A DNA stretch of 64,000 nucleotides from Prevotella melaninogenica (GCF_013267595.1 NZ_CP054011.1:758147-822146); one strand, 5' to 3'; shown: positions 1 to 8,259, counted from the stretch's first letter. Translations and numbers: made by a program. Notes: generated by a model not told the origin, from the letters alone.

Positions 1-653
1 GTATTGCTTTCTGTAAGGTATGTTCTGGAAAGTTCCAGCGTAACCAGCCTTACCTCCACATTCGTAATGGAAAGACGATGCGCTTCTCCTCTCCTACTCA
101 GTTTATGGCTCAACGCAAGAGTACAGTAGAAGAGGCTTACCCAGGTGACATCGTTGGTCTGCCTGATAGTGGTGGTGTATTTAAGATTGGTGACACACTA
201 ACTGAGGGAGAAAACATCCACTTCCGCGGCCTACCAAGCTTCTCACCAGAACTATTCAAATACATTGAGAACGATGACCCAATGAAGTCTAAGCAGTTCC
301 AAAAAGGTATAGAGCAGTTGATGAATGAAGGTGTTGCACAGTCATTTGTAAATCAATTCAACAACCGTCGTATCGTGGGAACCGTTGGACAACTTCAGTT
401 TGAGGTTATCCAGTATCGATTGGAGCATGAGTATAATGCCAAGTGTCGTTGGGAACCTGTACACCTCTATAAAGCTTGTTGGATTGAGGCTGACGACGAG
501 AAAGAGTTAGAGAACTTCAAGAAGCGTAAATATCAGTATATGGCTAAGGATATTGAGGGACGTGACGTCTTCCTCGCTGACTCAGGTTATGTGCTAAGTA
601 TGGCACAGCAAGACTTTGAGAATATCCGTTTCCACTTTACAAGTGAATTCTAA
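1..653 (+). CDS. prfC: Peptide chain release factor 3, C-terminal part (partial)
   Basis: The frame is open from the first complete codon at position 3, so the gene starts upstream of the window. About 216 C-terminal residues are visible. The stretch VCSGKFQRNQPYLHIRNGKT followed by GDIVGLPDSGGVFKIGDTL matches domains II-III of RF3, the GTPase that recycles RF1/RF2 after peptide release. The later GQLQFEVIQYRLEHEYNA segment is also typical. The N-terminal G domain is outside the window. A hairpin terminator follows directly, so this is the last gene of its transcript. Confidence 0.93.
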   Translation, partial: IAFCKVCSGKFQRNQPYLHIRNGKTMRFSSPTQFMAQRKSTVEEAYPGDIVGLPDSGGVFKIGDTLTEGENIHFRGLPSFSPELFKYIENDDPMKSKQFQKGIEQLMNEGVAQSFVNQFNNRRIVGTVGQLQFEVIQYRLEHEYNAKCRWEPVHLYKACWIEADDEKELENFKKRKYQYMAKDIEGRDVFLADSGYVLSMAQQDFENIRFHFTSEF

Positions 654-672
654 TCTAAGAACATGACATGAT

Positions 673-713
673 AAAAGCACCAAAGAAATATATCGTTTCT
701 TTGGTGCTTTTTT
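673..713 (+). terminator. Rho-independent terminator after prfC
   Basis: A 16-bp perfect stem (AAAAGCACCAAAGAAA and its complement) around a 7-nt loop runs straight into a T tract, 20 nt after the prfC stop codon. Confidence 0.9.
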
Positions 714-927
714 ATATGATTAGGCGTGCAAATAAGACTTTAACAACGCGCTCATTATAAACAAGTTAAGCTATCTGACAGAACTTAAACCCAAAGTTAA
801 CTCTCTGTTCATCGAAATATCGCTCTATCTTAAGAGAGATACACACGCTTCAAAACAGCAAACGACTTCTACCCGTCTATTATATTGTAATAGTGATTGC
901 CCACAAAACGATGTCTATTTGCCAACC

Positions 928-984
928 GCACTATATGTGCTAAGCATCCACACCACATGTGTTGGGCATCAACACAACATGTGC
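928..984. repeat. Three-palindrome array (22-bp period), copy 1
   Basis: Three 13-bp imperfect palindromes (GCACTATATGTGC, ACACCACATGTGT, ACACAACATGTGC) are separated by 9-nt spacers, giving an exact 22-bp period. A half unit (ACACATC) follows at 994. It lies in the convergent gap between prfC and the broken secreted-protein gene. Five further copies occur in this window (13919, 23460, 39223, 45747, 60822). Apart from this array and the terminator, I see nothing else in 714-1104. Confidence 0.85.
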
Positions 985-1104
985 GGACGCTCAACACATC
1001 GGCTAAAGATTAGAAAACGTGTTCAGAAATGCCTGCATTTATATAATAAGACACTAATAACTATATTCAATGAGAGAGATTTACCAGACAACTCAATAAA
1101 CTGT

Positions 1105-1674
1105 TTACTTCTTGATAAACTTCTTACCGTTCTGAATAACCACACCCTTGTAATCCTTACCTACACGCTGACCAGCAAGGTTATAGATAGGTGCATTCTC
1201 ATTTACAGTACCATTGTTAACTTCCTTGATACCAGCAGGCTCATTCTTCAAAGTAACGGTGATCTTCTTAACACGTACCTGATGACCAGGAGTCTTGAAC
1301 TCAACAGAGTTCTTATCGCCTGTCCATGTTACGTTAATTTTGTCAGCAGAAACAGTCAATCCTGCCATAGATGAATCAAAGCCATCACCTAAGAAACTCT
1401 TACCACCAGCTTTATATGTATCACATACAAAGACAACATTGGTAATGTTTGCTGCAGACGAAGTAATTGTTGTTGTAGCATCCTTCTACAAACGATAAGA
1501 AAACTTATCATCTACCTTACCTGCGCTGAGAGTAATAGTAACACCATCCTTTTCAACAGTCAAACCAGTTCCCTTATCCTTACCAGCTTCAAATGTAACT
1601 GTTTTCTGAGCAAAAGATAAAGAACTAACAGCAGCGAATGCTGCAAGAAAAGCAAAGCGTAGAATTTTATTCAT
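1105..1674 (-). pseudogene. Secreted protein interrupted by an in-frame amber codon
   Basis: Reading from 1674, a signal peptide (MNKILRFAFLAAFAAVSSLSFA) leads into a beta-rich secreted protein. An in-frame TAG at 1486-1488 then stops it after 62 residues. The same frame continues without another stop to 1105 and ends in IYNLAGQRVGKDYKG...FIKK, a C-terminal tail common on Prevotella secreted proteins, so only one codon breaks a protein of about 189 residues. The context YRL-stop-KDATTTITS resembles an ancestral YRFYKD, which would need two C-to-G changes (TTC TAC to TTG TAG). The alternatives are a real nonsense mutation, a sequencing error or stop readthrough. Function is unknown. Confidence 0.75.
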
Positions 1675-1986
1675 AATAACTTTATTTAATTAATAAAAAG
1701 TTTAATCACGTTGCAAATTTTACTAATAATTATGATATATGCAATTATAAATCAATGTATAATCCTTATATGAATTCTTTTTAGCATGTACTCATGTATG
1801 CGCTCTCCAATAAACGACTACTGTTGGAATCATTCTTTTATATTGGCACATCTGTTTCACTACAAGCCCTTAGATTTCAATATAGTCATTGAATGCTCTC
1901 TGCATTGTCATTATCTCTTTCGTCTTATAACTAAATATAAAATAAGAAAAGCGATTACAGCAAAGCAATCCTCTCAAAAATAAAGT

Positions 1987-2072
1987 TCCTATCACTTCTG
2001 TCAGTCACTTCAAGAATATAACTTACTCATTTACAGCAGTATTACGCAAAGTGTTAAAAGTGACAGCAAAGT
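1987..2072 (-). repeat. Small CTGTCA inverted-repeat element, copy 1
   Basis: An element of about 86 bp. One end reads TATCACTTCTGTCA and the other GTGTTAAAAGTGACAGCAAA, so the ends can pair. Related copies lie at 13601, 27991 and 54083. The 1675-2222 gap holds this element and otherwise nothing I can identify. Confidence 0.7.
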
Positions 2073-2222
2073 AAAAATAAAACTATTCGTATAAAGAGGT
2101 ATTATCGTTTTACACCAAATATAGCGTCTTTATCACGGTATATTTCAGAAGAACCTATCGTTTCATATTTAGCCCATGTGTGCGCATACAATGTTAAAAA
2201 CTTATTTTTTTGTTGATAAAAT

Positions 2223-2253
2223 TTGTTTTATTCCACTATTTATCCTATATTTG
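2223..2253 (+). promoter_or_regulatory. Bacteroidota promoter of a probable small RNA
   Basis: TTG at 2223-2225, exactly 20 nt, then TATATTTG at 2246-2253: a consensus -33/-7 promoter. No start codon with an ORF follows. Instead there are two hairpins and a terminator. Confidence 0.7.
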
Positions 2254-2259
2254 CGATGT

Positions 2260-2331
2260 GTTTTTCACTGATTTAGATATTTTGCTAAATCATTTTCGAG
2301 GTTGGTAGCTTCCTGCACCAACCTCTTTTTT
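2260..2331 (+). ncRNA. Candidate orphan small RNA of about 72 nt
   Basis: Downstream of a consensus promoter lie two perfect hairpins. The first has an 8-bp stem (TGATTTAG 2269-2276 with CTAAATCA 2285-2292). The second has a 9-bp stem (GAGGTTGGT 2298-2306 with ACCAACCTC 2317-2325) followed by six T residues, a rho-independent terminator. The next gene has its own promoter beyond this terminator, so the unit looks self-contained. An attenuated leader for the lipoprotein gene is the main alternative. The start point is inferred from the promoter. Confidence 0.6.
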
Positions 2332-2365
2332 GTTAATCTACATTTCATAAAAACGAGTCCAACAC

Positions 2366-2396
2366 TTGACTTATTGATAATCTTTACTTATCTTTG
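2366..2396 (+). promoter_or_regulatory. Promoter of the lipoprotein gene
   Basis: TTG at 2366-2368, 20 nt, then TATCTTTG at 2389-2396: a consensus Bacteroidota promoter, 24 nt before the ATG at 2421. Confidence 0.75.
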
Positions 2397-2420
2397 TATC
2401 AGATTATTAAACTTAATTCT

Positions 2421-2906
2421 ATGAAGATAAACCAACTTTCCTTCTTACTTTTCACAGCTGTACTATTGTTTAGTTGTGGTAAAACAATTCTACCATCAGA
2501 TGATGATAATGAAGACGAAACAGAAAAGCACTCACCTTCTCACTCCCCTAATGAAGCGAAGATCTATACTGTTTCGGAATTTATCAAAGGAGACTTTGGG
2601 AATAATGGAGTTTGGGTACATGGTTATATTGTTGGTGCTTGCAAACGAAGTATCAAGCAGGCTGAATGGGAAGCACCTTTCACGTTTGACTCTGCAATTC
2701 TATTAGCTGACGACCCAGAAGAGGCTGAGCCTGAGAATGTTATTTCCATCCAAATGGTTAACAAACAAATGAAAGAAGAAATAGGCTTAGCAGCCAATCC
2801 GCAAAACTATGGTAAACATATTGCCTTCTTCGGAATTAAACAAAAGTACTTGGGAATACCAGGGATGAAAAAACATATATTAGCAAGTGAATGGTTGGAC
2901 GAATGA
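2421..2906 (+). CDS. Putative lipoprotein with an OB-like/DUF6359-type domain
   Basis: This encodes 161 residues. A hydrophobic leader ends in LLFSCGK, a lipobox whose Cys would be lipidated, followed by an acidic Asp/Glu-rich linker that suggests an outer-membrane lipoprotein. The rest (YTVSEFIKGDFGNNGVWVHGYIVGACK ... YLGIPGMKKH) resembles the small domain often called DUF6359 in Bacteroidetes surface proteins. That name rests on memory. I chose the ATG at 2421 over an upstream TTG because the latter lies inside the -7 promoter box. The binding partner is unknown. Confidence 0.7.
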   Translation: MKINQLSFLLFTAVLLFSCGKTILPSDDDNEDETEKHSPSHSPNEAKIYTVSEFIKGDFGNNGVWVHGYIVGACKRSIKQAEWEAPFTFDSAILLADDPEEAEPENVISIQMVNKQMKEEIGLAANPQNYGKHIAFFGIKQKYLGIPGMKKHILASEWLDE

Positions 2907-3026
2907 CTTTTTATATAAAAGATTTGCTCTAAATAAGAAAAATGATTATATTTGCATTCCCAAATAATTATATAAGTTAGAAAAGCCTATCGATAAACTT
3001 CTACTTCATAAGAAAGAAAATTGAAA

Positions 3027-3623
3027 ATGAAGAATCTGAATGAGATGACCGACGAGCAGTTGGCATTGTCATACATTGAAGGAAGCAACGATGCTTTCGA
3101 TTTGTTGCTATCGCGCAATCAATCGAAACTTTTTTCGTATATTCTATTCGTTGTGCGTGATAGGGATGCTGCTGATGACTTGTTTCAAGAAACCTTCGTA
3201 AAGATTATCACGAAGTTGCAACAGGGAAGATACTCACCAACAGGTAAGTTCTCTGCATGGATTATGCGTATCGCTCATAATGTGATTATGGACTGGTATC
3301 GTGCGCAGCGTGCAGACAAGGTGATTGATGCCCCTAAGGATAATGACCTATCTAATGTTGGTGGTGATGATACTGTTATTGATAACATTGAGTGTCAATT
3401 CATTAACAGTCAGACACTCTCTGATGTAAAACGAATGATGAACCTTCTTCCTGCGACACAACGTGAAGTGGTATTTATGCGTTTCTATCAAGAGATGTCT
3501 TTTAAAGAGATTGCTGAAACAACAGGCGTTAGCATTAACACCAGCCTTGGGCGTATGCGTTATGCCATATTCAACTTGCGGAGAATGGTTCGTGAACACA
3601 AAGTAAGTTTGCAACTAACATAA
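3027..3623 (+). CDS. ECF-type RNA polymerase sigma factor
   Basis: This encodes 198 residues. Region 2 is clear (ARDAADDLFQETF-like segment, then GKFSAWIMRIAHNVIMDWYR, about residues 47-98). Region 4 is a helix-turn-helix (LPATQREVVFMRFYQEMSFKEIAETTG) near residues 140-170. The linker between them is acidic. Such factors direct polymerase to a small regulon. No anti-sigma gene lies next to it, so its control is not apparent. ATG 3027 is preferred over the TTG at 3021. A bidirectional terminator separates it from rpe. Confidence 0.9.
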   Translation: MKNLNEMTDEQLALSYIEGSNDAFDLLLSRNQSKLFSYILFVVRDRDAADDLFQETFVKIITKLQQGRYSPTGKFSAWIMRIAHNVIMDWYRAQRADKVIDAPKDNDLSNVGGDDTVIDNIECQFINSQTLSDVKRMMNLLPATQREVVFMRFYQEMSFKEIAETTGVSINTSLGRMRYAIFNLRRMVREHKVSLQLT

Positions 3624-3658
3624 GAACAAATAGTTCTTTTCTTAACGATATAAAACGC

Positions 3659-3701
3659 CCTCACTTATCTCTTAACTATTACGTTAAGAACAAGTGAGGG
3701 T
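3659..3701. terminator. Bidirectional terminator between the sigma factor and rpe
   Basis: CCCTCACTT (3659-3667) pairs with AAGTGAGGG (3693-3701), with an inner TCTTAAC/GTTAAGA stem. It sits between convergent genes with T-rich or A-rich flanks on both sides. Confidence 0.85.
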
Positions 3702-3719
3702 ATCTTTTATACCTTATAA

Positions 3720-4376
3720 TTATCTATGTAATTGTTTGAGTGAATGGATAGTTGCCTTAGGATCTGCAGCCTTAAAGACATAACTGCCACTAACAAGAAT
3801 GTCGACACCAGCTTCAACCAAACGAGGAGCCGTGTCAGCCTGTACACCGCCATCAACCTCTATCAGTGCATTACTACCTTCACGCTCAATCAACTGACGA
3901 AGGCGTTGTACTTTCTTGATACTGCTCTCTATGAATTTCTGTCCACCAAAACCAGGATTTACACTCATAAGCTGAACGATATCTACATCACCAATAATAT
4001 CCTCAAGAACATTGACAGGTGTTGAAGGATTAAGCGTCACACCAGCTTTCATACCAGCAGCATGAATCGCTTGTATCGTTCGATGTAAATGAACACAAGC
4101 CTCATACTGAACATTCATGATAGCTGCACCAGTGTCAGCTGTCTGTTGAATATAGTTCTCTGGATGAACAATCATAAAGTGTACGTCCATTGGCTTCTTA
4201 CATGCCTTACCTACTGCTTCAAGCACAGGAAAACCAAAAGAGATATTAGGGACAAAGACGCCATCCATTACATCCATGTGAAGCCAATCAGCCTCACTTT
4301 CATTAATCATTTCAATCTCCTTATCCAAATGAAGGAAGTCAGCGGAGAGCAGGGAAGGTGATACTATTATTTCCAT
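3720..4376 (-). CDS. rpe: Ribulose-phosphate 3-epimerase
   Basis: This encodes 218 residues, the usual length, and interconverts ribulose 5-phosphate and xylulose 5-phosphate in the pentose phosphate pathway. Family signatures are all present: SLLSADF near the start, LHMDVMDGVFVPNISFG, VHFMIVHPE, MSVNPGFGGQ and the late IEVDGGV phosphate-site loop. It is preceded by a 42-residue ORF with only 7 nt between them, so the two are likely cotranscribed. Confidence 0.95.
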   Translation of the reverse strand: MEIIVSPSLLSADFLHLDKEIEMINESEADWLHMDVMDGVFVPNISFGFPVLEAVGKACKKPMDVHFMIVHPENYIQQTADTGAAIMNVQYEACVHLHRTIQAIHAAGMKAGVTLNPSTPVNVLEDIIGDVDIVQLMSVNPGFGGQKFIESSIKKVQRLRQLIEREGSNALIEVDGGVQADTAPRLVEAGVDILVSGSYVFKAADPKATIHSLKQLHR

Positions 4377-4383
4377 ATAAATA

Positions 4384-4512
4384 TTAATTCAAACAGAAGG
4401 TTTGCATCTTCCCATTGATTTTAATGACACGATAGGTATAAGCTATCTGTCGGATAATATTAAGCGTCTTCTCAGACGGCTTAAGTTCTTCGGAAGTAAA
4501 TATTCTAACCAT
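4384..4512 (-). CDS. Small conserved-looking protein, 42 residues, upstream of rpe
   Basis: An open frame from ATG at 4512 to TAA at 4384 gives MVRIFTSEELKPSEKTLN, then IIRQIAYTYRVIKINGKMQ, ending TFCLN. I recall similar 40-odd-residue proteins (EELKPSEKTLNIIRQIAY) in Bacteroides and Prevotella, but this could not be checked. The composition is ordinary for a folded small protein: charged N-terminus, an amphipathic middle, no signal or membrane segment. The 7-nt gap to rpe suggests one operon. Function is unknown. Confidence 0.65.
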   Translation of the reverse strand: MVRIFTSEELKPSEKTLNIIRQIAYTYRVIKINGKMQTFCLN

Positions 4513-4753
4513 AGGCCAAAAATAAGTTGTTGAGAGTTATATGTCATCTAAACGCTATATGGTAGATATTATTATATCTTCTTACAAGAATATTTTCACT
4601 TTATATGCATTAATTTTATAGGATACTCTTGTATTCTTCCTTTTAATTCATCATTCCTTTAAATAAAAGAGTTTTTCTTTATTTCACAAGCGTATAATTC
4701 GATAATTTTATGTAAGTTTGTAGCGTAAAAGTATTTGAGATTTTTATATCTAT

Positions 4754-5419
4754 ATGATTATAAAGGTATGCGGCATGCGTGATGCCCACAATATTCACGA
4801 AGTTTCTCAACTTGGCATAGACTGGGTAGGATTGGATTTCCAGCCTAAGAGCGAACGTTATGTTAGTCAGATATCGTCATGTGCTGGTATTATTCCCGAT
4901 TATGGGACGCTGTCTGACTTATCGTCAGACGAATCATCTCTACAGCAACAAAGACCTACTCTTTGTGGAGTCTTTGCTGATGACATGCCACAGAATATTG
5001 TTACACGTGTTGTAAACTTCAATCTTGATTTCATCCAACTTAATGGAGAAGAGAGTATGGTGATGATTGATAATCTTCGCCGCACCCTTGACCCAGACAT
5101 TCATGCTGGAATACAGATTATGAAACGCATTGTTATTACAAAGCGTGAGGACATTGAGAAATACAAGGAATATGCAGAAGGGGTTGATTATTTCCTCTTT
5201 GACATCCAAGATAATCTAAAGGATTGGAGCATTTTGAAAGCGTATGACGGGAAAGTTCCTTTCCTTGTAAGTGGAAATATTGGTACCGAAGATATTGAGA
5301 AGATTAAAGGTTTTTCTCACCCCAAGTTCTATGGTATCAGTGTGAACGAGAAGTTTGAGACAGCACCAGCGGTAAAGGATGTTGCTTTACTAAAGGACTT
5401 TCTTGAGAAGGTAAAGTAA
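4754..5419 (+). CDS. trpF: TrpF-like phosphoribosylanthranilate isomerase, divergent
   Basis: This encodes 221 residues. The N-terminus IIKVCGMRD carries the catalytic Cys6, QLNGEES (95-101) matches the family HG-E-S motif, and FLFD carries Asp150, the expected catalytic acid. The glycine-rich phosphate loop that should follow this Asp is absent: the chain goes straight from FDIQDN to LKDWSIL. SGG is SGN (173-175), and the late D-x-NS-xx-E motif reads SVNEKFE. It may be a weak or repurposed enzyme. It starts an operon with trpG (28-nt gap), while no other tryptophan genes are in view. Confidence 0.8.
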   Translation: MIIKVCGMRDAHNIHEVSQLGIDWVGLDFQPKSERYVSQISSCAGIIPDYGTLSDLSSDESSLQQQRPTLCGVFADDMPQNIVTRVVNFNLDFIQLNGEESMVMIDNLRRTLDPDIHAGIQIMKRIVITKREDIEKYKEYAEGVDYFLFDIQDNLKDWSILKAYDGKVPFLVSGNIGTEDIEKIKGFSHPKFYGISVNEKFETAPAVKDVALLKDFLEKVK

Positions 5420-5447
5420 GTCTATTGATTAGAAGGTTGATACACGA

Positions 5448-6017
5448 ATGAAAACAAATTGTGTTATCATTGATAACTACGATTCTTTCACCTATAATCT
5501 TGTTCATCTCATAAAGGAATTAGGAGTTGATGTAACGGTTGTTCGCAACAATCAGTTCTCCCTTGAAGATTTGAATAACTACGATCGTATTGTTTTAAGT
5601 CCTGGCCCTGGGGTTCCTTCAGAAGCTGGCTTACTATTGGACGTTATTCATCGTTATGCTGGGGTAAAGCCTATCTTGGGTGTTTGCTTAGGACATCAAG
5701 CCATTGGTGAGGTATTCGGAGCAAAGTTGAAGAATTTGTCTGATGTCTTCCATGGTGTAACAACTGAAACCACACAAATCGTTGAAACGCCATTGTTTGC
5801 TGGTTTGCCTAAAAACTTTCTCGTGGGACGCTATCATAGTTGGGTCGTAGAGAGAACAAATTTCCCCGATTGCTTAGAAACAATAGCCGAAAGCAAAGAG
5901 GGACTAATCATGGCATTACGCCATAGAACGCATAACATCTATGGCATCCAATTCCACCCAGAGAGCGTTCTAACACCAGATGGGAAAAGGATTATGGCTA
6001 ATTGGTTACACATCTAA
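5448..6017 (+). CDS. trpG: Anthranilate synthase component II (glutamine amidotransferase)
   Basis: This encodes 189 residues, normal length for TrpG/PabA. The class I amidotransferase triad is intact: Cys80 in GVCLGHQAIG and His-Glu in QFHPES near the C-terminus, with the oxyanion segment SPGPG at 51-55. The N-terminal IIDNYDSFTYNLVHL is diagnostic. It supplies ammonia from glutamine to a chorismate-using synthase. No trpE or pabB is visible, so the partner subunit is encoded elsewhere. It could serve folate (PabA) as well as tryptophan. Confidence 0.9.
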   Translation: MKTNCVIIDNYDSFTYNLVHLIKELGVDVTVVRNNQFSLEDLNNYDRIVLSPGPGVPSEAGLLLDVIHRYAGVKPILGVCLGHQAIGEVFGAKLKNLSDVFHGVTTETTQIVETPLFAGLPKNFLVGRYHSWVVERTNFPDCLETIAESKEGLIMALRHRTHNIYGIQFHPESVLTPDGKRIMANWLHI

Positions 6018-6041
6018 CAAATAATTATTCTTGTACAAACT

Positions 6042-6611
6042 ATGACAACAGCAGCAAGCTATATAGACGGAGTCATTGATGATGGAACACCTTGGTATGC
6101 AGTGTGGCTATTCACACTGAAGCTTGAAGAAGTGAGAACCTACTTTACAAGTCATGGTTTGGAATGTTTCGTTCCAGAACAATATGTCGATGTAGAAGGG
6201 CGTGATGGTAAGCCTCACTCTGTTCTTCGTCCTGTTGTTCGTAATCTTATCTTTGTGAAAATGCCTGGAGAAGACATTTCATTTCAGAAGATTGTACAAG
6301 AAGCCAACTATAAGATTAGCGTTGTAAAGAAAGCTAAGGATTCACAAGAGTATGCACTTATCCCCCATGACCAGATGTATGAGTTCCGTTTGATGTGTAA
6401 TCCAGAAATAATGATGCGTAAGTTCCTCTCTTCAGACGAGGCACAAATGAAAGCTGGGGACGAGGTTCTTGTTAAGTTTGGACCATTAAAGGGGATGACT
6501 GGGCGATTAGTTCGCTCAAGCAAGAAGTATTATCTCCTAAAAGAAATCCCAGGTATAGGTGTAATGCTCAAAGTTTCTCGCTGGTGCTGCGTTCCAATGG
6601 AGGAGAAATAA
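6042..6611 (+). CDS. NusG-like (UpxY-type) transcription antiterminator
   Basis: This encodes 189 residues. The N-terminal WYAVWLFTLKLEEVRTYFTSHGLECFVPEQ is a NusG NGN domain. The C-terminal GDEVLVKFGPLKGMTGRLVRSSKKYYLL is a KOW-like segment. In Bacteroidetes such paralogues often control surface polysaccharide operons, but no polysaccharide locus lies downstream: an IS element follows after 105 nt. It is third in the trpF-trpG transcript (24-nt gap). A role as a general NusG paralogue is equally possible. Confidence 0.85.
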   Translation: MTTAASYIDGVIDDGTPWYAVWLFTLKLEEVRTYFTSHGLECFVPEQYVDVEGRDGKPHSVLRPVVRNLIFVKMPGEDISFQKIVQEANYKISVVKKAKDSQEYALIPHDQMYEFRLMCNPEIMMRKFLSSDEAQMKAGDEVLVKFGPLKGMTGRLVRSSKKYYLLKEIPGIGVMLKVSRWCCVPMEEK

Positions 6612-6745
6612 GTTCCATATTGGCTGTATCACTACCTATTTTTATTATCATTCTCAGACACAGAAAACTTTTTCTAAAATACTTCAAAGATTCAAATAAG
6701 GCTTTAAAAAATCATTCTGTGTGGTGATGTTCGGACTAATAAATG

Positions 6746-7810
6746 TTAATATCCTGTATTATAGTTTCTCCACTTTATATCAGATGTGTAATTTGCGGCA
6801 GTCCTTATGAGTTTATAAAACAAATCATACTTCGGCAGCTTACTGTCCCGGAAGAATCGACGATTGAACTTCCAACAATACTCGTTGAGATAGAGTTGGA
6901 GAAATCTTTGATCCACTTCCTTATGAATAGCCTCTATTGCACTACGACATTCTCCTGTTACTATATGTACCCACGGCAGAACCTTAGTCACCACCTCATG
7001 CACCTCCCCTTCCGTTTCCCTATAAGATTCATGACAGAACAACTCTCTCAGTCTTATAAGATTTGTTCCTCCGTCAGTAACAACTTTAGCAGTGGGACTC
7101 ACAGCCTTTTCTACATATGGTTTTATGGAGGCATATTTACTATCGGGCATAGCGAACATCTTGATATAACGTACAACCTTCTTGACTTTCTGTGTAGAAG
7201 ACCTCCTGAGAAGTTTTGATGCTTTGTTAACGTACTTGTTTTCAGTTATATTTGTAAGATACTCGCGCAATATTTCATCCACAGGCTTACTTTCTGCAAT
7301 TACCAATACAGGCGTTTGTACCATTTTGGTCTCTTTCTCAATATCTTCGGATTCAGGATCTGTTATAACAGAGGTTTGAAAGTAAGATACATCCAGTTCT
7401 ACCTGTGCTGATAAGCTATATTGTGCTTCTCTTTTACCCATGATATCACGGTACTTCATCATCATCAGCCATACGGAAGGGTAATCTTTTCGTTCTAATT
7501 GATATTGAATCTCTTTTGCAGAAAGGACTTGCTTGAATGAAGTCATCATGTGAGCTGTAAAGAACCAATCATATAAGGGTATGTGACTTCTTTCCATAAC
7601 AGTACCCTTTGTTAGGGGAGTACGATAACCACAAGTCTTACATTGAAATGCTTTTCTACTATCTAACCATTTATGCTCAGTATAGCCACATTTAGGACAG
7701 GTAATTCCTACTTCTTCTCGAATCTGACGAAAATAGTCTATACAGCTTTCTTCGTCAGGAAATTTTTGAAAGAAATCTTTAAGTAACATTAAGTTCATCG
7801 TTTCTTGCAA
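6746..7810 (-). CDS. IS1595-family (ISXO2-like) transposase
   Basis: This encodes 354 residues. An N-terminal zinc ribbon (CPKC...CKTC, about residues 38-60) is followed by a DDE-type core: ELDVSYFQ holds the first Asp, VVTDGGTNL the second, and HKEVDQRF...NEYCWKFNRRF the C-terminal acidic/aromatic block typical of this family. It has no frameshift, so the element could still be active. The open frame on the opposite strand is a shadow. Confidence 0.9.
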   Translation of the reverse strand: MQETMNLMLLKDFFQKFPDEESCIDYFRQIREEVGITCPKCGYTEHKWLDSRKAFQCKTCGYRTPLTKGTVMERSHIPLYDWFFTAHMMTSFKQVLSAKEIQYQLERKDYPSVWLMMMKYRDIMGKREAQYSLSAQVELDVSYFQTSVITDPESEDIEKETKMVQTPVLVIAESKPVDEILREYLTNITENKYVNKASKLLRRSSTQKVKKVVRYIKMFAMPDSKYASIKPYVEKAVSPTAKVVTDGGTNLIRLRELFCHESYRETEGEVHEVVTKVLPWVHIVTGECRSAIEAIHKEVDQRFLQLYLNEYCWKFNRRFFRDSKLPKYDLFYKLIRTAANYTSDIKWRNYNTGY

Positions 7811-7908
7811 AAGAAATTGAATTACAGATGTTTATAAAGAAAGATTGCCTAAATTAACATTCTTTAGTCCTAACAAATGTTAATATCTTATATTATAGTT
7901 TCTCCACT

Positions 7909-8181
7909 TTATATCAGATGTGTAATTTGCGGTACAATCATATAAGGGGGTATGTGACTTCTTTCCATAACAGTACCCTTTGTTAGGAGAGTACGACAAC
8001 CACAAGTCTTACATTGAAATGCTTTTCTACCATCTAACCATTTGTGCTCAGTATAGCCACATTTAGGACAGGTAATTCCTACATCTTCCCGAATCTGACG
8101 AAAATAGTCTATACAGCTTTCTTCGTCAGGAAATGTTTGAAAGAAATCTTTAAGTAACATTAAGTTCATCATTTCTTGCAA
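7909..8181 (-). pseudogene. Remnant of IS1595-type transposase (N-terminal fragment)
   Basis: The first 80 or so residues repeat the neighbouring transposase almost exactly, including the zinc ribbon (with CGC for CGY). The frame then runs into the deletion junction and ends with an unrelated short tail (YMIVPQITHLI). The DDE core is gone. It is a product of internal deletion and could not transpose by itself, though both ends might still be used in trans. Confidence 0.88.
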
Positions 8182-8259
8182 AAGAAATTGAATTACAGAT
8201 GTTTATAAAGAAAGATTGTTTAAATTAACATTCTTTAGTCCTAACATCACCACACAGAA

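Larger units (their letters stand above)
6717..8257 (-). mobile_element. IS1595-type insertion with a tandem internally deleted copy
   Basis: Outer ends form a 23-bp inverted repeat with one mismatch (6717-6739, starting CTGTGTGGTGATGTT, and 8235-8257). An 11-bp direct repeat AAAAAATCATT flanks it (6706-6716 and 8259-8269), so the whole compound inserted once or arose after one insertion. A full-length copy occupies 6717-7874. From 7875 a second copy begins but lacks its outer terminal sequence, and internally it jumps from the equivalent of 6798 to about 7565, losing roughly 765 bp. The insertion lies inside a dispersed repeat (8260-8505). Confidence 0.85.

Noticed and set aside
928..984. 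CRISPR array
   Set aside because: Repeats are 13-bp palindromes with 9-nt spacers and only three units, far from CRISPR dimensions. No cas genes in the window, and the same array recurs in five other gaps.
919..1374. Open frame of 151 residues on the + strand
   Set aside because: It crosses the three-palindrome array and runs antisense to the broken secreted-protein gene. The composition is not protein-like and there is no promoter or ribosome site.
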